Below, one piece after another: positions 45,465-54,065 of a DNA stretch of 57,837 nucleotides (position 1 is its first letter; each line of letters opens with the position of its first letter). The translations under genes were made by a program, and so were the position numbers. This DNA is from a virus. The stretch is from positions 1-57,837 of the IMG/VR virus record IMGVR_UViG_3300042923_000257, one strand, 5' to 3'. The notes under the pieces were generated by a model. The model worked only from the letters and a program-made list of their open reading frames with translations, was not told the origin of the DNA and ran no database searches.

Positions 45465-46037
45465 ATGGACGTGAAGGCTGCAAAGGTTCTCGTAGCGGGT
45501 GTGGGAACTGTTCTCGCCGGGAGCGTGGTTGCACACGGGTTACTGGAGATGAACGGCCCTGAGATCCGACACGTAAGTACCCCTGGCCCTACGGTTACTG
45601 AGACTCAGATTCAGATTCGGGATGGAAAGATCCCGGTTCCTGGTCCAACGGTGACTAAGAAGGTCGTTGAGACCAAGACAGTTCGTCCCAAGGTTCCCGA
45701 GCACGTCACCCGCTCCAACGAGCGGAAGAAGCCCAAGACTTCCTCGGTACCGCGGGCAGGCGCCAGGGCAGCAGCTCAGTCCATCTTCGGTTCGCAGTTC
45801 TCGTGCATCGACGCACTGATTACCCGAGAGTCCGGGTGGCGAGTGAACGCCACCAACCCTTCGTCTGGGGCCTACGGACTTCCCCAGGCTCTTCCCGGTT
45901 CCAAGATGGCGTCTGCCGGCGCCGACTGGCGAACCAACCCGGTTACGCAGCTCCGTTGGATGAAGTCGTACGTCGATGGTCGATACGGCGGGGCTTGTGG
46001 CGCCTGGAACTTTTGGCAGTCCCACCACTGGTACTGA
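45465..46037 (+). CDS. Secreted lytic transglycosylase-like protein
   Basis: A 190-residue product. Residues 8-25 (VLVAGVGTVLAGSVVAHG) are a signal anchor; a Pro/Thr/Lys-rich linker with repeats (PGPTVTET, PGPTVTKK) follows; residues about 105-190 form a lysozyme-like domain with catalytic Glu in CIDALITRESGWRVNA and NPSSGAYGLPQALPG. It would act outside the membrane on glycan strands. It sits in the early operon between replication genes, far from the lysis cassette, so superinfection exclusion or wall remodelling is possible (inference). Confidence 0.75.
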   Translation: MDVKAAKVLVAGVGTVLAGSVVAHGLLEMNGPEIRHVSTPGPTVTETQIQIRDGKIPVPGPTVTKKVVETKTVRPKVPEHVTRSNERKKPKTSSVPRAGARAAAQSIFGSQFSCIDALITRESGWRVNATNPSSGAYGLPQALPGSKMASAGADWRTNPVTQLRWMKSYVDGRYGGACGAWNFWQSHHWY

Positions 46038-46046
46038 GGAGACCTC

Positions 46047-46760
46047 TTGTTTGATAGCACCTTCCGGTCTGACATGACTGTGGACCTGATCAAGCATGCT
46101 GCGGAAGACACTGACGTTACCTTCGCTGCCCGGGTCTCGACTCAGGGTGGGGAGTCCCGGTTCAACGAGGCATCTGAGAAGGACGCCGGCCTCATCAACT
46201 ACCTGATGCGGGATCGACATGGTAGTCCCTTCGAGCACACGTCGATGACCTTCTACATCGAAGCTCCGATCTTCGTTGCTCGGGAGTTCTTCCGTCATCG
46301 GGTGGGCTGGTCCTACAACGAGGAGTCCGGTCGCTACAAGGAGCTTCAGCCGGTCTTCTACATCCCCGGCAAGGAACGCAACCTTGTCCAGGTTGGGAAG
46401 CCCGGTGCCTACACCTTCGAGCCGGGGACTGGCGATCAGTACGTCCTCATGACGTCGGACATGAGGCATGCCTACATAGAGGCGTACGAGTCCTACAAGC
46501 AGATGCTTAAGGACGGAATCGCCCGAGAAGTAGCCCGCATGGTCCTTCCTGTTGGTATCTACACCTCGTTCTACGCCACCTGTAACGCTCGGTCTCTTAT
46601 GCACTTCCTGGGTCTCCGAACCGCGGATCCCGAGAGCAGGTTTCCAAGCTTCCCTCAGCGCGAGATCGAGATGGTTGCTGAGGAGATGGAGAAGGTCTTC
46701 GCCGGCCTGATGCCGGTCACCTACGGAGCCTTCCAGAAGAACGGCAGGGTAGCCCCGTGA
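46047..46760 (+). CDS. thyX: Flavin-dependent thymidylate synthase
   Basis: A 237-residue product; a TTG start with GAGGAG five bases upstream. RHRVGWSYNEESGRY is the ThyX signature (RHRxxSxNExSxRY, with W in place of the usual residue before S). It methylates dUMP to dTMP using FAD, NADPH and methylene-tetrahydrofolate. It belongs with the ribonucleotide reductase and dCMP deaminase of this operon. Confidence 0.92.
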   Translation: MFDSTFRSDMTVDLIKHAAEDTDVTFAARVSTQGGESRFNEASEKDAGLINYLMRDRHGSPFEHTSMTFYIEAPIFVAREFFRHRVGWSYNEESGRYKELQPVFYIPGKERNLVQVGKPGAYTFEPGTGDQYVLMTSDMRHAYIEAYESYKQMLKDGIAREVARMVLPVGIYTSFYATCNARSLMHFLGLRTADPESRFPSFPQREIEMVAEEMEKVFAGLMPVTYGAFQKNGRVAP

Positions 46761-46843
46761 ACTGTCCGGGGCACTGCTTCATCTCCGTTTGGATCGCAGG
46801 CAAGTACGTCCTGAAGTGCATCAACTGTGAGGAGATCCGATGA
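46757..46843 (+). CDS. Tiny zinc-ribbon-like peptide
   Basis: A 28-residue product, GTG overlapping the thyX stop. NCPGHCF and KCINCEE are two CxxC-like pairs, a minimal zinc ribbon. Overlap with both neighbours argues that it is translated. Function unknown. Confidence 0.5.
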   Translation: MNCPGHCFISVWIAGKYVLKCINCEEIR

Positions 46844-47019
46844 GTGAGCTGAAGCCCGGAGACAAGATCCGGATTCTTGAGGATCGGCTTGAGGATGCAA
46901 ATGTCGAAGCTGGAGATATTCTCACGGTGAATTGGGTTTATGCAGGTACGTTCACCGCCAATCGTTGGTATTTCGGCATGGAGTTCGAGGGCACGGGGTG
47001 GGAGCGCTATGAGGCGTAA
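46840..47019 (+). CDS. Small SH3/KOW-like protein
   Basis: A 59-residue product (KPGDKIRILEDRLED, then VEAGDILTVNWVYAG) with the pattern of a KOW/SH3 barrel, like the modules at 35993, 38918 and 39103. Overlaps at both ends. Function unknown. Confidence 0.55.
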   Translation: MSELKPGDKIRILEDRLEDANVEAGDILTVNWVYAGTFTANRWYFGMEFEGTGWERYEA

Positions 47020-47176
47020 TCGCAATGACGAGCTGGTTGTTGGGATCCTGATGGCCCTCATCCTGGTGGGCATCCTGAGTTTCGGAATCTGGTCCCGAGT
47101 CAGTGGACCTTGTTGGATGTGGAACTGGGCTCCTGCAAAGGACATCCCGGGTCGCTGCATTATGGGGGACAAGTGA
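47009..47176 (+). CDS. Small single-span membrane protein
   Basis: A 55-residue product from the ATG at 47009. Basic N-terminus (MRRNRNDE), one membrane helix (VVGILMALILVGILSFGIW), and a Cys/Trp-rich outer part (CWMWNWAP, GRC). Overlaps both neighbours. Function unknown. Confidence 0.55.
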   Translation: MRRNRNDELVVGILMALILVGILSFGIWSRVSGPCWMWNWAPAKDIPGRCIMGDK

Positions 47177-47358
47177 ACTACGCGGAAGAGTACGAACTTC
47201 GTTGGAAGGGTGCAGCAGGAGGCTGGAAGCTGCTTAACACCTTCGAAACCGAAACTGAAGCCGTTGAGGCGATGAATGAAGATGTCAGGGATGTATCCGG
47301 CTCCTGGCGGGTGGTTCGAGTCTCTGAAGTAACTGTGGCGAGTGTCGCCAAGGCGTAA
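47173..47358 (+). CDS. Small hypothetical protein
   Basis: A 61-residue product, GTG start overlapping the upstream stop. EEYELRWKGAAGGWKLLNTF and ETEAVEAMNEDV then strand WRVVRVSEVTV: a beta-alpha-beta pattern. It ends 24 bases before the polymerase gene. Confidence 0.55.
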   Translation: MNYAEEYELRWKGAAGGWKLLNTFETETEAVEAMNEDVRDVSGSWRVVRVSEVTVASVAKA

Positions 47359-47382
47359 GTCAACTCAACAGGGGAGGTCACT

Positions 47383-49392
47383 TTGAAGGTTCTCGAAGCT
47401 GATGTGCAGGGTCCGGTTCGGATCTATGTGGTTGAAACCGCGGGTGACCTCCCCGCCTTCTATTCCTTCGTAGAAGCTAACCAGGACTTCCTTGGGTTCG
47501 ACACTGAGACGACTGGTGGCTTCAACTGGTGGGATGCGCCAGACAACTACGGTTGCCGGCTGGCTCAGTTCGGTAACTGGGACACGGCCTTCATTCTCCC
47601 CGTTGAGTTCGGAGGTCCTTTTGTCCAGGCCATGAAGTGGGCACTGGACAAGGTCAAGCGCCTGTCGGCTCAGAATCGCGGGTTCGACTTCCACGTCATT
47701 GAGTCTTGCTTCGGTGTCGACCCCTTCCCCCTGATCCAGAAGACCTGGGACACCAAGATCCTCGCTCACCTCGTTGATGGACGGGCGGTCAAGGAAGGTG
47801 GCGTAGGACTCAAGCTCGAAGAGCTGGTCAAGCACTACGTTGACCCTGGCCTTGGGGCTCGGATCAAGGGCTCTATGAACGAGATTGCTCAGGACATGAA
47901 CCGGCAAAAGGAGGTCGTGGGCTTCAAGGCCCGGGACAAGGACAAGGTCACCCATGAGTTCCGGTTCTCGGACCGTCCAGGGCTGACCAAGGAGGAGCTG
48001 AAGGCCGAAGGCTACTCCTACATCCGGGAGTTCAAGGAAGGCATCTACGGCAAGGTCACCAAGGACAACGTGTGGGCGAAGGTGCCTCTCTTCCACGAGG
48101 GATACAACCTCTACGCCGGCATGGACCCGATCTTCGCGTATCGGCTGGTCAAGATCCTGTTCCCGCTCATCCCGCGGAAGTCTCTGGGATACGGCCTCAT
48201 CGGCTGGGAGCACCGACTTCACTGGATTACATACCAGATGGAGCGGACTGGTTACCTCGTTGATGAGGAGTACACCCGGCTTCGGATTGAGGAGCTGGTA
48301 GAGGAAGAGGAGAAGTGGAAGGCGGTTGCTGCTGAGTGGGGTGTGAGCCTAATCGGCTCTTCCGCTCAGATCATTGAGGCTCTGACCAAGCTCGGTTTCA
48401 AGCTGACCAAGAGAACGAAGCCGAGCAAGGAACACCCCAATGGGCAGATCTCGACTGATGACTCTGTTCTCCAGTCTATTGACCATCCTCTGACTGAGGC
48501 CATTCTCAAGGCCAAGAGTGCTTCCAAAAAGCGTTCTACGTGGTTCGAGGCGGCCTACAACAACCGGGACAGAGAAGGGCGCGTCCACCCGTCTATCAAC
48601 TCGCTACAGGCCCGTACAGGCCGCATGAGCATCACCGGAGCCATTGCAGCTCAGACCCTACCGTCTGGTACCGGCTATGTACGTCACTGCTTCTTGGCTG
48701 AGCCTGGGCATGTCTCGGCTACGGTCGACTTCAGTTCCATGGAGCTGATGTTCCTGGCCGCGGAGAGCGGCGATCGACGGATGCTCAAGGCGTATAAGGA
48801 AGGGGAAGACCTCCACAACATCACCGCGGCTGGTGCTTTTGGTCCTATGGGGTGGGATCCCACTAGTGGGGAGAATCACCCCAAGCGCAAGGCAGGTAAG
48901 GGCACCAACTATACCGTCTGTTTCGGAGGCGGCTGGAATGCCGTCTCTACTCAGTGGGACATCCCGGAAGAGGATGCCAAGAAGGCTGTCAAAGGCTTCT
49001 GGGACACCTTCCCGGCTACCAAGAAGCTCTCTAACAAGTTCAGTGACGAAGCTCGACAGAACGGCTTTATCTACACCGCAACTGGCCGACGGATCCTGAC
49101 TGACGAGAAGCGTCCATATGCCGGCATGAACTACCGGATTCAAGGAACTTGCCGGGACATTACGGTTCGGGCCCTGGTGGAGCTGGACAAGGCAGGTTTC
49201 ACACCCTTTATGCGTCTTCCGGTGCACGATGAAGTGGTCTTCAGCTTCCCCAAGGAGCGAGCGGTAGAGCTGGCAAAGAAGGCCGCACAGATCATGGCCT
49301 TTACGTACAAGGGTCTTACGATCCCCGCGGACTACGAAATTGGTGACAGGTCATGGGGCAGTTGCCTCGATAAGGAGGACTCGAAACACTGA
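47383..49392 (+). CDS. DNA polymerase I (family A) with 3'-5' exonuclease domain
   Basis: A 669-residue product; TTG start with GGGGAGG upstream. GFDTETTGG near residue 42 (Exo I) and QNRGFDFHVI near 98 (Exo II) form the proofreading domain; there is no 5'-nuclease domain. DFSSMELMFLAAESGD is motif A, KRKAGKGTNYTVCFGGG motif B, and LPVHDEVVFSF motif C with the catalytic HDE. This is the phage replicative polymerase. Confidence 0.93.
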   Translation: MKVLEADVQGPVRIYVVETAGDLPAFYSFVEANQDFLGFDTETTGGFNWWDAPDNYGCRLAQFGNWDTAFILPVEFGGPFVQAMKWALDKVKRLSAQNRGFDFHVIESCFGVDPFPLIQKTWDTKILAHLVDGRAVKEGGVGLKLEELVKHYVDPGLGARIKGSMNEIAQDMNRQKEVVGFKARDKDKVTHEFRFSDRPGLTKEELKAEGYSYIREFKEGIYGKVTKDNVWAKVPLFHEGYNLYAGMDPIFAYRLVKILFPLIPRKSLGYGLIGWEHRLHWITYQMERTGYLVDEEYTRLRIEELVEEEEKWKAVAAEWGVSLIGSSAQIIEALTKLGFKLTKRTKPSKEHPNGQISTDDSVLQSIDHPLTEAILKAKSASKKRSTWFEAAYNNRDREGRVHPSINSLQARTGRMSITGAIAAQTLPSGTGYVRHCFLAEPGHVSATVDFSSMELMFLAAESGDRRMLKAYKEGEDLHNITAAGAFGPMGWDPTSGENHPKRKAGKGTNYTVCFGGGWNAVSTQWDIPEEDAKKAVKGFWDTFPATKKLSNKFSDEARQNGFIYTATGRRILTDEKRPYAGMNYRIQGTCRDITVRALVELDKAGFTPFMRLPVHDEVVFSFPKERAVELAKKAAQIMAFTYKGLTIPADYEIGDRSWGSCLDKEDSKH

Positions 49393-49556
49393 TGGCCAAG
49401 AAAAAGATTGCTCACGAAGTCAAGTATGAGCTGGTTGTTACTGAGTCAGAGCTGATGTTGATTCGCAGGGCGCTTCACCTGGTGAACAACTTCGGAGACG
49501 CGGAAGACTGGGATCCCGCTATCCAGCTCCTCAACGACCTCAGCGAGGAGGACTGA
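49392..49556 (+). CDS. Small hypothetical protein
   Basis: A 54-residue product starting MAKKKIAHEVKYELVV, then a helix (ELMLIRRALHLVNNF). ATG overlaps the polymerase stop and its own stop overlaps the next ATG. Possibly an accessory of the polymerase, but only position says so. Confidence 0.55.
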   Translation: MAKKKIAHEVKYELVVTESELMLIRRALHLVNNFGDAEDWDPAIQLLNDLSEED

Positions 49557-49726
49557 TGGACGACTACACCACTGAGGAAATCTCCGTCCTCTTTGATGCT
49601 CTGGACGAGCACTTGGGCAAGCTTAAGCACTATCCGCAACAGTTCACGCCGGCTGAGGCGGATGCGCTCGAAGGGCTGCACGAGGCATTCCATCTGGAAG
49701 CCCAGTACCGGGGGATCATTTACTGA
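49556..49726 (+). CDS. Small acidic helical protein
   Basis: A 56-residue product (TTEEISVLFDALDEHLGKLK, then ALEGLHEAFHLEAQYRG). Both ends overlap neighbours by one base (TGATG). No family was recognised. Confidence 0.55.
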   Translation: MDDYTTEEISVLFDALDEHLGKLKHYPQQFTPAEADALEGLHEAFHLEAQYRGIIY

Positions 49727-49965
49727 TGGACGAGGAAGAGTCCATAGTCATCACCCTCACTGACGAGGACATGGGAAGGGAGTACGCCCGTCTAATGGAC
49801 GGGCTTCCCTATGAGACTCCTGGACAGCTTCGGGACGCTGTGTTCAACGGGGGAGAGTTCTGTCACCCCAACTGCTTTGACTGGGATCACCCTCATGGGG
49901 ATGCCTGGCAAGGCATGCAGAACTGGCTATTTCTGATGGGCCTTGACTGGCGAGAGGTGAAGTGA
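49726..49965 (+). CDS. Small hypothetical protein
   Basis: A 79-residue product with a strongly acidic N-terminus (MDEEESIVITLTDEDMG) and a CHPNCFDWDHPHG motif that could bind a metal. Overlaps neighbours. Function unknown. Confidence 0.55.
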   Translation: MDEEESIVITLTDEDMGREYARLMDGLPYETPGQLRDAVFNGGEFCHPNCFDWDHPHGDAWQGMQNWLFLMGLDWREVK

Positions 49966-50216
49966 TGGACAAGAACGAGGATAACTACAACAAGGAGTTC
50001 GAGGCTCTGACCGAGAACATGGAGTACGAGAAGCAGCTTGACGCCCTTGCACACCGTGCCCACCTCGCTCAGGTCATCTCTATGCACTCGGCTGAGATCT
50101 ACAAGGCTGCCCGTGAGGCCGGCCTTCCCCGGGACACCGCGGGACAGATGGCCCGGGACTACTTCCTGTTCGAGATCACGCCTTCCAGCATTTACATGAT
50201 TGAGGGGGAGGGATGA
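49965..50216 (+). CDS. Small helical hypothetical protein
   Basis: An 83-residue product; the ATG at 49965 overlaps the upstream stop and is preferred to the GTG at 49962. Long charged helices (EFEALTENMEYEKQLDALAH) and a C-terminal segment DYFLFEITPSSIYMIEGEG. No family was recognised. Confidence 0.55.
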   Translation: MDKNEDNYNKEFEALTENMEYEKQLDALAHRAHLAQVISMHSAEIYKAAREAGLPRDTAGQMARDYFLFEITPSSIYMIEGEG

Positions 50217-50359
50217 GCGAAGCCATGGAGAAGTACTGGAAGGCCAAGGCCGAAAGGCTTCAGGCTCAGATCGACCTCATTGGTAAGGCGTACTGCGAAG
50301 CGCCTACGGACCACGACTTTGCTGAGACGGTGTATCGAATCCTTGGGGGAGAAGAGTGA
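50213..50359 (+). CDS. Small hypothetical protein
   Basis: A 48-residue helical product (EKYWKAKAERLQAQIDLIGK). Four-base overlaps with both neighbours support translation. Function unknown. Confidence 0.5.
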   Translation: MSEAMEKYWKAKAERLQAQIDLIGKAYCEAPTDHDFAETVYRILGGEE

Positions 50360-50583
50360 GCGACGACTACGAGTTCTGGCTTGTTGAGCAGTTCGTAGAC
50401 CTCGGCAACGAGTCCTTCTGGCACGAGAAGGCCAGTCTTCTTCGGAGGAAGTTCCAGAGTGAGGCGGGCATGCTGGAAAGCGCTCATCTCGTAGGTAAGC
50501 GAGACGTCACCAAGCACGGAGGCCGTTACCGGATTCGCGTTGTCCGTGAGGAGACGGTGTTCGACTCTGGGGAGGGCGAGTGA
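50356..50583 (+). CDS. Small hypothetical protein
   Basis: A 75-residue product, GTG start. Helix then basic middle (SLLRRKFQSEAG, KRDVTKHGGRYRIRVV) and acidic end. Overlaps both neighbours. No family was recognised. Confidence 0.55.
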   Translation: MSDDYEFWLVEQFVDLGNESFWHEKASLLRRKFQSEAGMLESAHLVGKRDVTKHGGRYRIRVVREETVFDSGEGE

Positions 50584-50963
50584 TTACCAAGCAAGAGGCC
50601 GCGGATCTCGAAGAGATCCGCCGGCTGCTGGACGAGGCGTATGACCACTACTTCGCCAACTCCGATGGCCACTGCAAGTCCTCTGAGGGACACATTGCCC
50701 TCAACTACTCGAACTACTTCGAGCGCAAGGACGGTGCAGGTCTCGAAGTCAAGTCGGTAGAGATCTACTCCTACGTCTTCGGTCCCAACCGAAACCACTT
50801 CTTCAAGTCCACTGCTGAGGCCCTGGAGGCTGTGAAGCAGTGGCATGAGAGGGAGATGCAGGAGGACTACTCGGACAATGAAGAGGTGTGGATCTCTGCA
50901 TCTGAGTCCATGCCGATCGGATGGGATCTGGACCCACAGCACGAATGGGTTCACTGGCAGTAG
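50580..50963 (+). CDS. Hypothetical protein
   Basis: A 127-residue product, GTG start. Helix (AADLEEIRRLLDEAYDHYFA), beta strands (VKSVEIYSYVFG) and an acidic C-terminal third. It precedes the dCMP deaminase gene. No family was recognised. Confidence 0.6.
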   Translation: MITKQEAADLEEIRRLLDEAYDHYFANSDGHCKSSEGHIALNYSNYFERKDGAGLEVKSVEIYSYVFGPNRNHFFKSTAEALEAVKQWHEREMQEDYSDNEEVWISASESMPIGWDLDPQHEWVHWQ

Positions 50964-50971
50964 GAGGATTG

Positions 50972-51379
50972 GTGACCAATGTACGACCAGACTGGACGAC
51001 CTATTTCCTGGGAATCGCTGACGCGGTGGCAGCAAGAGGTGATTGTATCCGCTGCCGGGTTGGCGCCGTCCTCGTGGGACAGGATCTTCGGATTCGCTCC
51101 ACCGGCTACAACGGATCGTATCCGGGAGGGCCGTCTTGCAGCCGTGGTGAATGCCCGCGGTGTGCGTCTGAAGTCCCGTCCGGTTCGGGTTATGAGGACT
51201 GTATTGAAGTCCATGCCGAGGCAAACGCTCTCCTATACGCGTCCTGGGAGGATTGCCAGGGCTCAACGCTCTATGTGACCCGAAAGCCCTGTAAGGACTG
51301 CTCAAAGTTGATTCGAGCCTCAGGCGTTGTGAAGGTCGTCTGGGCTGACGGACTAGGGATTCACAAGGTGATCCTCTGA
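50972..51379 (+). CDS. dCMP deaminase
   Basis: A 135-residue product; the GTG at 50972 with GGAGGA just upstream is preferred to earlier in-frame codons. HAEANALLYA and PCKDCSKLI hold the zinc ligands and catalytic Glu of the cytidine/dCMP deaminase fold; YNGSYPGGPSC with extra cysteines fits the dCMP branch. It makes dUMP for ThyX. Confidence 0.85.
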   Translation: MTNVRPDWTTYFLGIADAVAARGDCIRCRVGAVLVGQDLRIRSTGYNGSYPGGPSCSRGECPRCASEVPSGSGYEDCIEVHAEANALLYASWEDCQGSTLYVTRKPCKDCSKLIRASGVVKVVWADGLGIHKVIL

Positions 51380-51834
51380 TGGTATTCACAGTCGTTGTGA
51401 CCGGTAGCCGGCACTTGGAAGACGAACAGAAGGTCTTTGACTACTTGAGTGACCTGAAAGCAGAGCTTGGGTACGAGCCTCTGTTTGTCCGTCACGGGGA
51501 CTGCCCTACTGGGGCAGACAGGTTTGCAAGTATTTGGTGCTCTGACTTCTATGGGCCCGAAGACGGGGTTTACGAGATCAAGCACCCCGCGGATTGGGAC
51601 AACTGTACTTCCAATTGCCTTCCTGGGCATCGGCGGCGTAAGCAGCCTGGTGACACGGTCTATCCGGGTCTACTAGAAACCTACTGCCCGAAGGCCGGCC
51701 CACGCCGAAACCGGGAGATGGCTCAGGCCGGCGCGGATCTCTGCTTGGCCTTCCCTCTCGGCAAGTCCTACGGGACTTGGAACTGTGTCAACGAGTGCAA
51801 GAAGGCAGGTATCCCGGTGAAGGTGATCGAGTGA
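51379..51834 (+). CDS. SLOG-family (YspA/cpYpsA-like, DUF2493) nucleotide-binding protein
   Basis: A 151-residue product. VVVTGSRHLEDEQKVFDYL, FVRHGDCPTGADRFASIW, YEIKHPADW and KAGPRRNREMAQAGADLCLA follow the Rossmann-like SLOG pattern with the GxGADR and GPxRN motifs. SLOG proteins sense or process nucleotide-derived ligands, and some act in defence systems, so a role in nucleotide signalling is possible; its enzymatic activity is unknown. Confidence 0.75.
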   Translation: MVFTVVVTGSRHLEDEQKVFDYLSDLKAELGYEPLFVRHGDCPTGADRFASIWCSDFYGPEDGVYEIKHPADWDNCTSNCLPGHRRRKQPGDTVYPGLLETYCPKAGPRRNREMAQAGADLCLAFPLGKSYGTWNCVNECKKAGIPVKVIE

Positions 51835-52109
51835 GGTTCGGAAGCCTGGAGTACTACCAGGAGAATGCGGACTACTGGCACAAGCAGTATCAGGAGGCTG
51901 ACCGCAGAGCCAATACCGCGGTAGCCGAAGCCAAGAAGTCCAAGGAACGGCTCCTCACCTCCATCCGGATGATGCAGACGGTCAAGGCTGAGCGGGACCA
52001 GTTTGAGGACATGCTTCACCGGATCGGCAAGCTCTACTCCTACGCCCGCGATGCCGATGAGTTCACTGAGCACGTCTACACGATTTTGGAGGATCGAAAC
52101 CGTGAATAG
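51831..52109 (+). CDS. Coiled-coil hypothetical protein
   Basis: A 92-residue product from the GTG at 51831. Long charged coiled coil (DYWHKQYQEADRRANTAVAE, KAERDQFEDMLHRIGKLYSY). No family was recognised. It overlaps the SLOG gene by four bases. Confidence 0.55.
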   Translation: MRFGSLEYYQENADYWHKQYQEADRRANTAVAEAKKSKERLLTSIRMMQTVKAERDQFEDMLHRIGKLYSYARDADEFTEHVYTILEDRNRE

Positions 52110-52416
52110 AAACGAACGAATTGAGTCGTACTACCAGCAGAGTGCCTGGGAGCTGGCAGAGCGGATCGTAGACCTCGAAGATTCCTTGGCTCTCTACAAG
52201 GCAAACCAGAAGATTCTCTCTGATGCGAACCTTCGGATTCAGAATCAGGGTCTTGACCCGGAGCGAGTTGAGTCGGCTCTTCGAATGTACGTAGCCGAGC
52301 TGGACTACGACATTCACAAGTACATCGAGTCCCCCGAGGACGGGGGACCGGACAGGTACCCGGAAGAGGCTGATTACTTCCTTCGGTGCTGGCACACGGC
52401 AGGGGAGGGTGTGTGA
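52102..52416 (+). CDS. Hypothetical protein
   Basis: A 104-residue product from the GTG at 52102, with GGAGG a little upstream and an eight-base overlap. Helical (AERIVDLEDSLALYKANQKI, VESALRMYVAELDYDIHKYI) with an acidic Pro-rich end. No family was recognised. Confidence 0.55.
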   Translation: MNRNERIESYYQQSAWELAERIVDLEDSLALYKANQKILSDANLRIQNQGLDPERVESALRMYVAELDYDIHKYIESPEDGGPDRYPEEADYFLRCWHTAGEGV

Positions 52417-52517
52417 CCCAAGAGGAGTGGCTTGAACTTTGGTTGCCTAAAGCCCCTGTGATTGCTGAAGAAACGCTAGACAAGATCCTGGACCTGTACG
52501 AACTCGAACGAGGCTAG
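52413..52517 (+). CDS. Tiny acidic peptide, last gene of the early operon
   Basis: A 34-residue product (MTQEEWLELWLPKAPVIAEE and onward), GTG overlapping the upstream stop. Acidic helix. Directly followed by the bidirectional terminator. Function unknown. Confidence 0.5.
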   Translation: MTQEEWLELWLPKAPVIAEETLDKILDLYELERG

Positions 52518-52528
52518 ACAAGACTGAG

Positions 52529-52563
52529 CCCCCTCCTGGCGATTGCCGGGAGGGGGTTCTTTG
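52529..52563. terminator. Terminator between convergent early operon and integrase
   Basis: CCCCCTCCTGGC (52529-52540) and GCCGGGAGGGGG (52545-52556) form a 12-bp stem with one wobble pair and loop GATT, followed by TTCTTTG. It lies between convergent genes and probably works for both strands, best rightward. Confidence 0.8.
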
Positions 52564-52568
52564 TCGTC

Positions 52569-54065
52569 TCAGGCAGCCTCGGTGAAGACAGGCTCTACCC
52601 GGGCAGCATCGAAGTTGGCTCCCCGGCTCTTGGCCGGGTGGATCAGGACCGCGGTGAGCACCGACCTGACCACCTCGCGCTGACGCTCCAGAGACAGCCC
52701 CTGCCATCCCTTCCGGATGACGTCCTCTTGGACGGGAGCCTGAGTCTCTGCCAGATGTAGGGCCCTCTCAGCCTTCAGCCTGTCTCGGTCAGACTCCAGG
52801 TCTTCCAGGGTGGCTACGTAGATGCTGGCTCGGATCTCCCGCTTCTCCCACTTCTGCTGGAGATCCTTGATCTCCTGCTGAACCTCGTCAAGCTCTGCCT
52901 GTTTGGTCCACTCGGTGTCCTTCTTGACCTCCAGGCCGACCAGAGACCTTTCCACCGTGGCCCAGACGAGCTGACGGACCATCTTGTCTACTGGGGGACC
53001 AGTGATCTGCATACGCCCGCACTCGTCCGCCTGCCTCTTCTGGCAGGAGTAGGCGTAGGTGTCCGTCTTCTCGCCCTTCTGCCAGACCGGGGCCCCATGC
53101 ATCCGGGATCCACAACGGCCACACCGAGCGATGCCGGACAGGAGGTACTTCGTGGTGATGTCCGGCTTCGTCTTCTTCTGCCGACTGGCAATCTTGGCCA
53201 TGAGGGCTTCCCACTCGTCCACCGTGACGATGGGGGGCCAGTCACCCATGACGTAGTTGCCGTCCTTGTCCCTCATGGGCTCACCCTGGAACTTCAGGAT
53301 GCCGGCGTTACGGCAGCGCATGAGGACGCGACGGAAGTGCTCCCGGGAGAAGGGCTTACCCGTGCTGGGGTTGATGAGGTTCTCCTCAGCGAACCTCTCT
53401 AGGATTGTGGGGATGCGGTCACCTTGGATGAACCACTTGGTGCCACGGCGGATCATGTCCGCGGCCACGGGGTCCAGCTTCAGGCGGTCCTCAGGATCCC
53501 AGCCGAAGGCCGGCGTCCCTCCGTGGAACTCCCCCTTCTCCGCCATGCGCTTGGCCTCACGCCTGATCCGGCGTCTGGTGTCCTCAGAAGACTTGTTGGC
53601 GATGGAGACGAAGAGCCGAGCAGAGAAGCGGCCATCCGGGGTGTTCAGATCGAAGTTCTGGCCGGACAGGCCATCGAAGATCAGGTACCGGCCCTTCTCG
53701 TTGGCTCCCTCGTAGATGTCGATAGTTCGCTCAAGGTCCCGCGGTTGGCGGGTGTAGCGGTCGATGTCGTAGTAGAGGATGCCGTCCAGGGCCCCAGGCT
53801 TGGGGAGATCCTTCAGGAGCTGTTCGAAGCGCTTGCGCTTCACGCTCCGACTGAAGGCGGAGAGGTTGTTGTCCTCGTACCAGACGATCTCGCCGGGGGA
53901 GTAGCCGTGTCTCTCAGCAAGGGCTACGACGTCATCCTTCTGCTTCAGGACGCCCTTCCGTTCCCGCTCCTGGCCTTCCTCCTTGGTGATGTCTCCGTTC
54001 CTGACAGCACGTCGGATCTCGGCTAGGTCGGCATCGGAGATGCGCAGGTACCCTGCAATGGGCAC
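52569..54065 (-). CDS. Large serine recombinase (phage integrase)
   Basis: A 498-residue product. YLRISDADL at the N-terminus puts the catalytic Ser at residue 10; the resolvase domain includes DRYTRQPRDLERTIDIYE; a recombinase domain follows (GGTPAFGWDPEDRLKLDP); a zinc ribbon near 320-355 (ARCGRCGSRMHG, then CQKRQADECG) and a C-terminal coiled coil (QAELDEVQQEIKDLQQKWEK) complete the phiC31/Bxb1-type layout. It integrates the phage by attP x attB without host factors. It is alone on the minus strand, with attP expected just upstream of its start. Confidence 0.93.
   Translation of the reverse strand: MPIAGYLRISDADLAEIRRAVRNGDITKEEGQERERKGVLKQKDDVVALAERHGYSPGEIVWYEDNNLSAFSRSVKRKRFEQLLKDLPKPGALDGILYYDIDRYTRQPRDLERTIDIYEGANEKGRYLIFDGLSGQNFDLNTPDGRFSARLFVSIANKSSEDTRRRIRREAKRMAEKGEFHGGTPAFGWDPEDRLKLDPVAADMIRRGTKWFIQGDRIPTILERFAEENLINPSTGKPFSREHFRRVLMRCRNAGILKFQGEPMRDKDGNYVMGDWPPIVTVDEWEALMAKIASRQKKTKPDITTKYLLSGIARCGRCGSRMHGAPVWQKGEKTDTYAYSCQKRQADECGRMQITGPPVDKMVRQLVWATVERSLVGLEVKKDTEWTKQAELDEVQQEIKDLQQKWEKREIRASIYVATLEDLESDRDRLKAERALHLAETQAPVQEDVIRKGWQGLSLERQREVVRSVLTAVLIHPAKSRGANFDAARVEPVFTEAA

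Noticed and set aside
51307-51319. GTTGATTCGAGCC resembling the 13-bp site
   Set aside because: It lies inside the dCMP deaminase active-site region (SKLIRAS), one base off consensus at a fixed position; best explained by the protein code.
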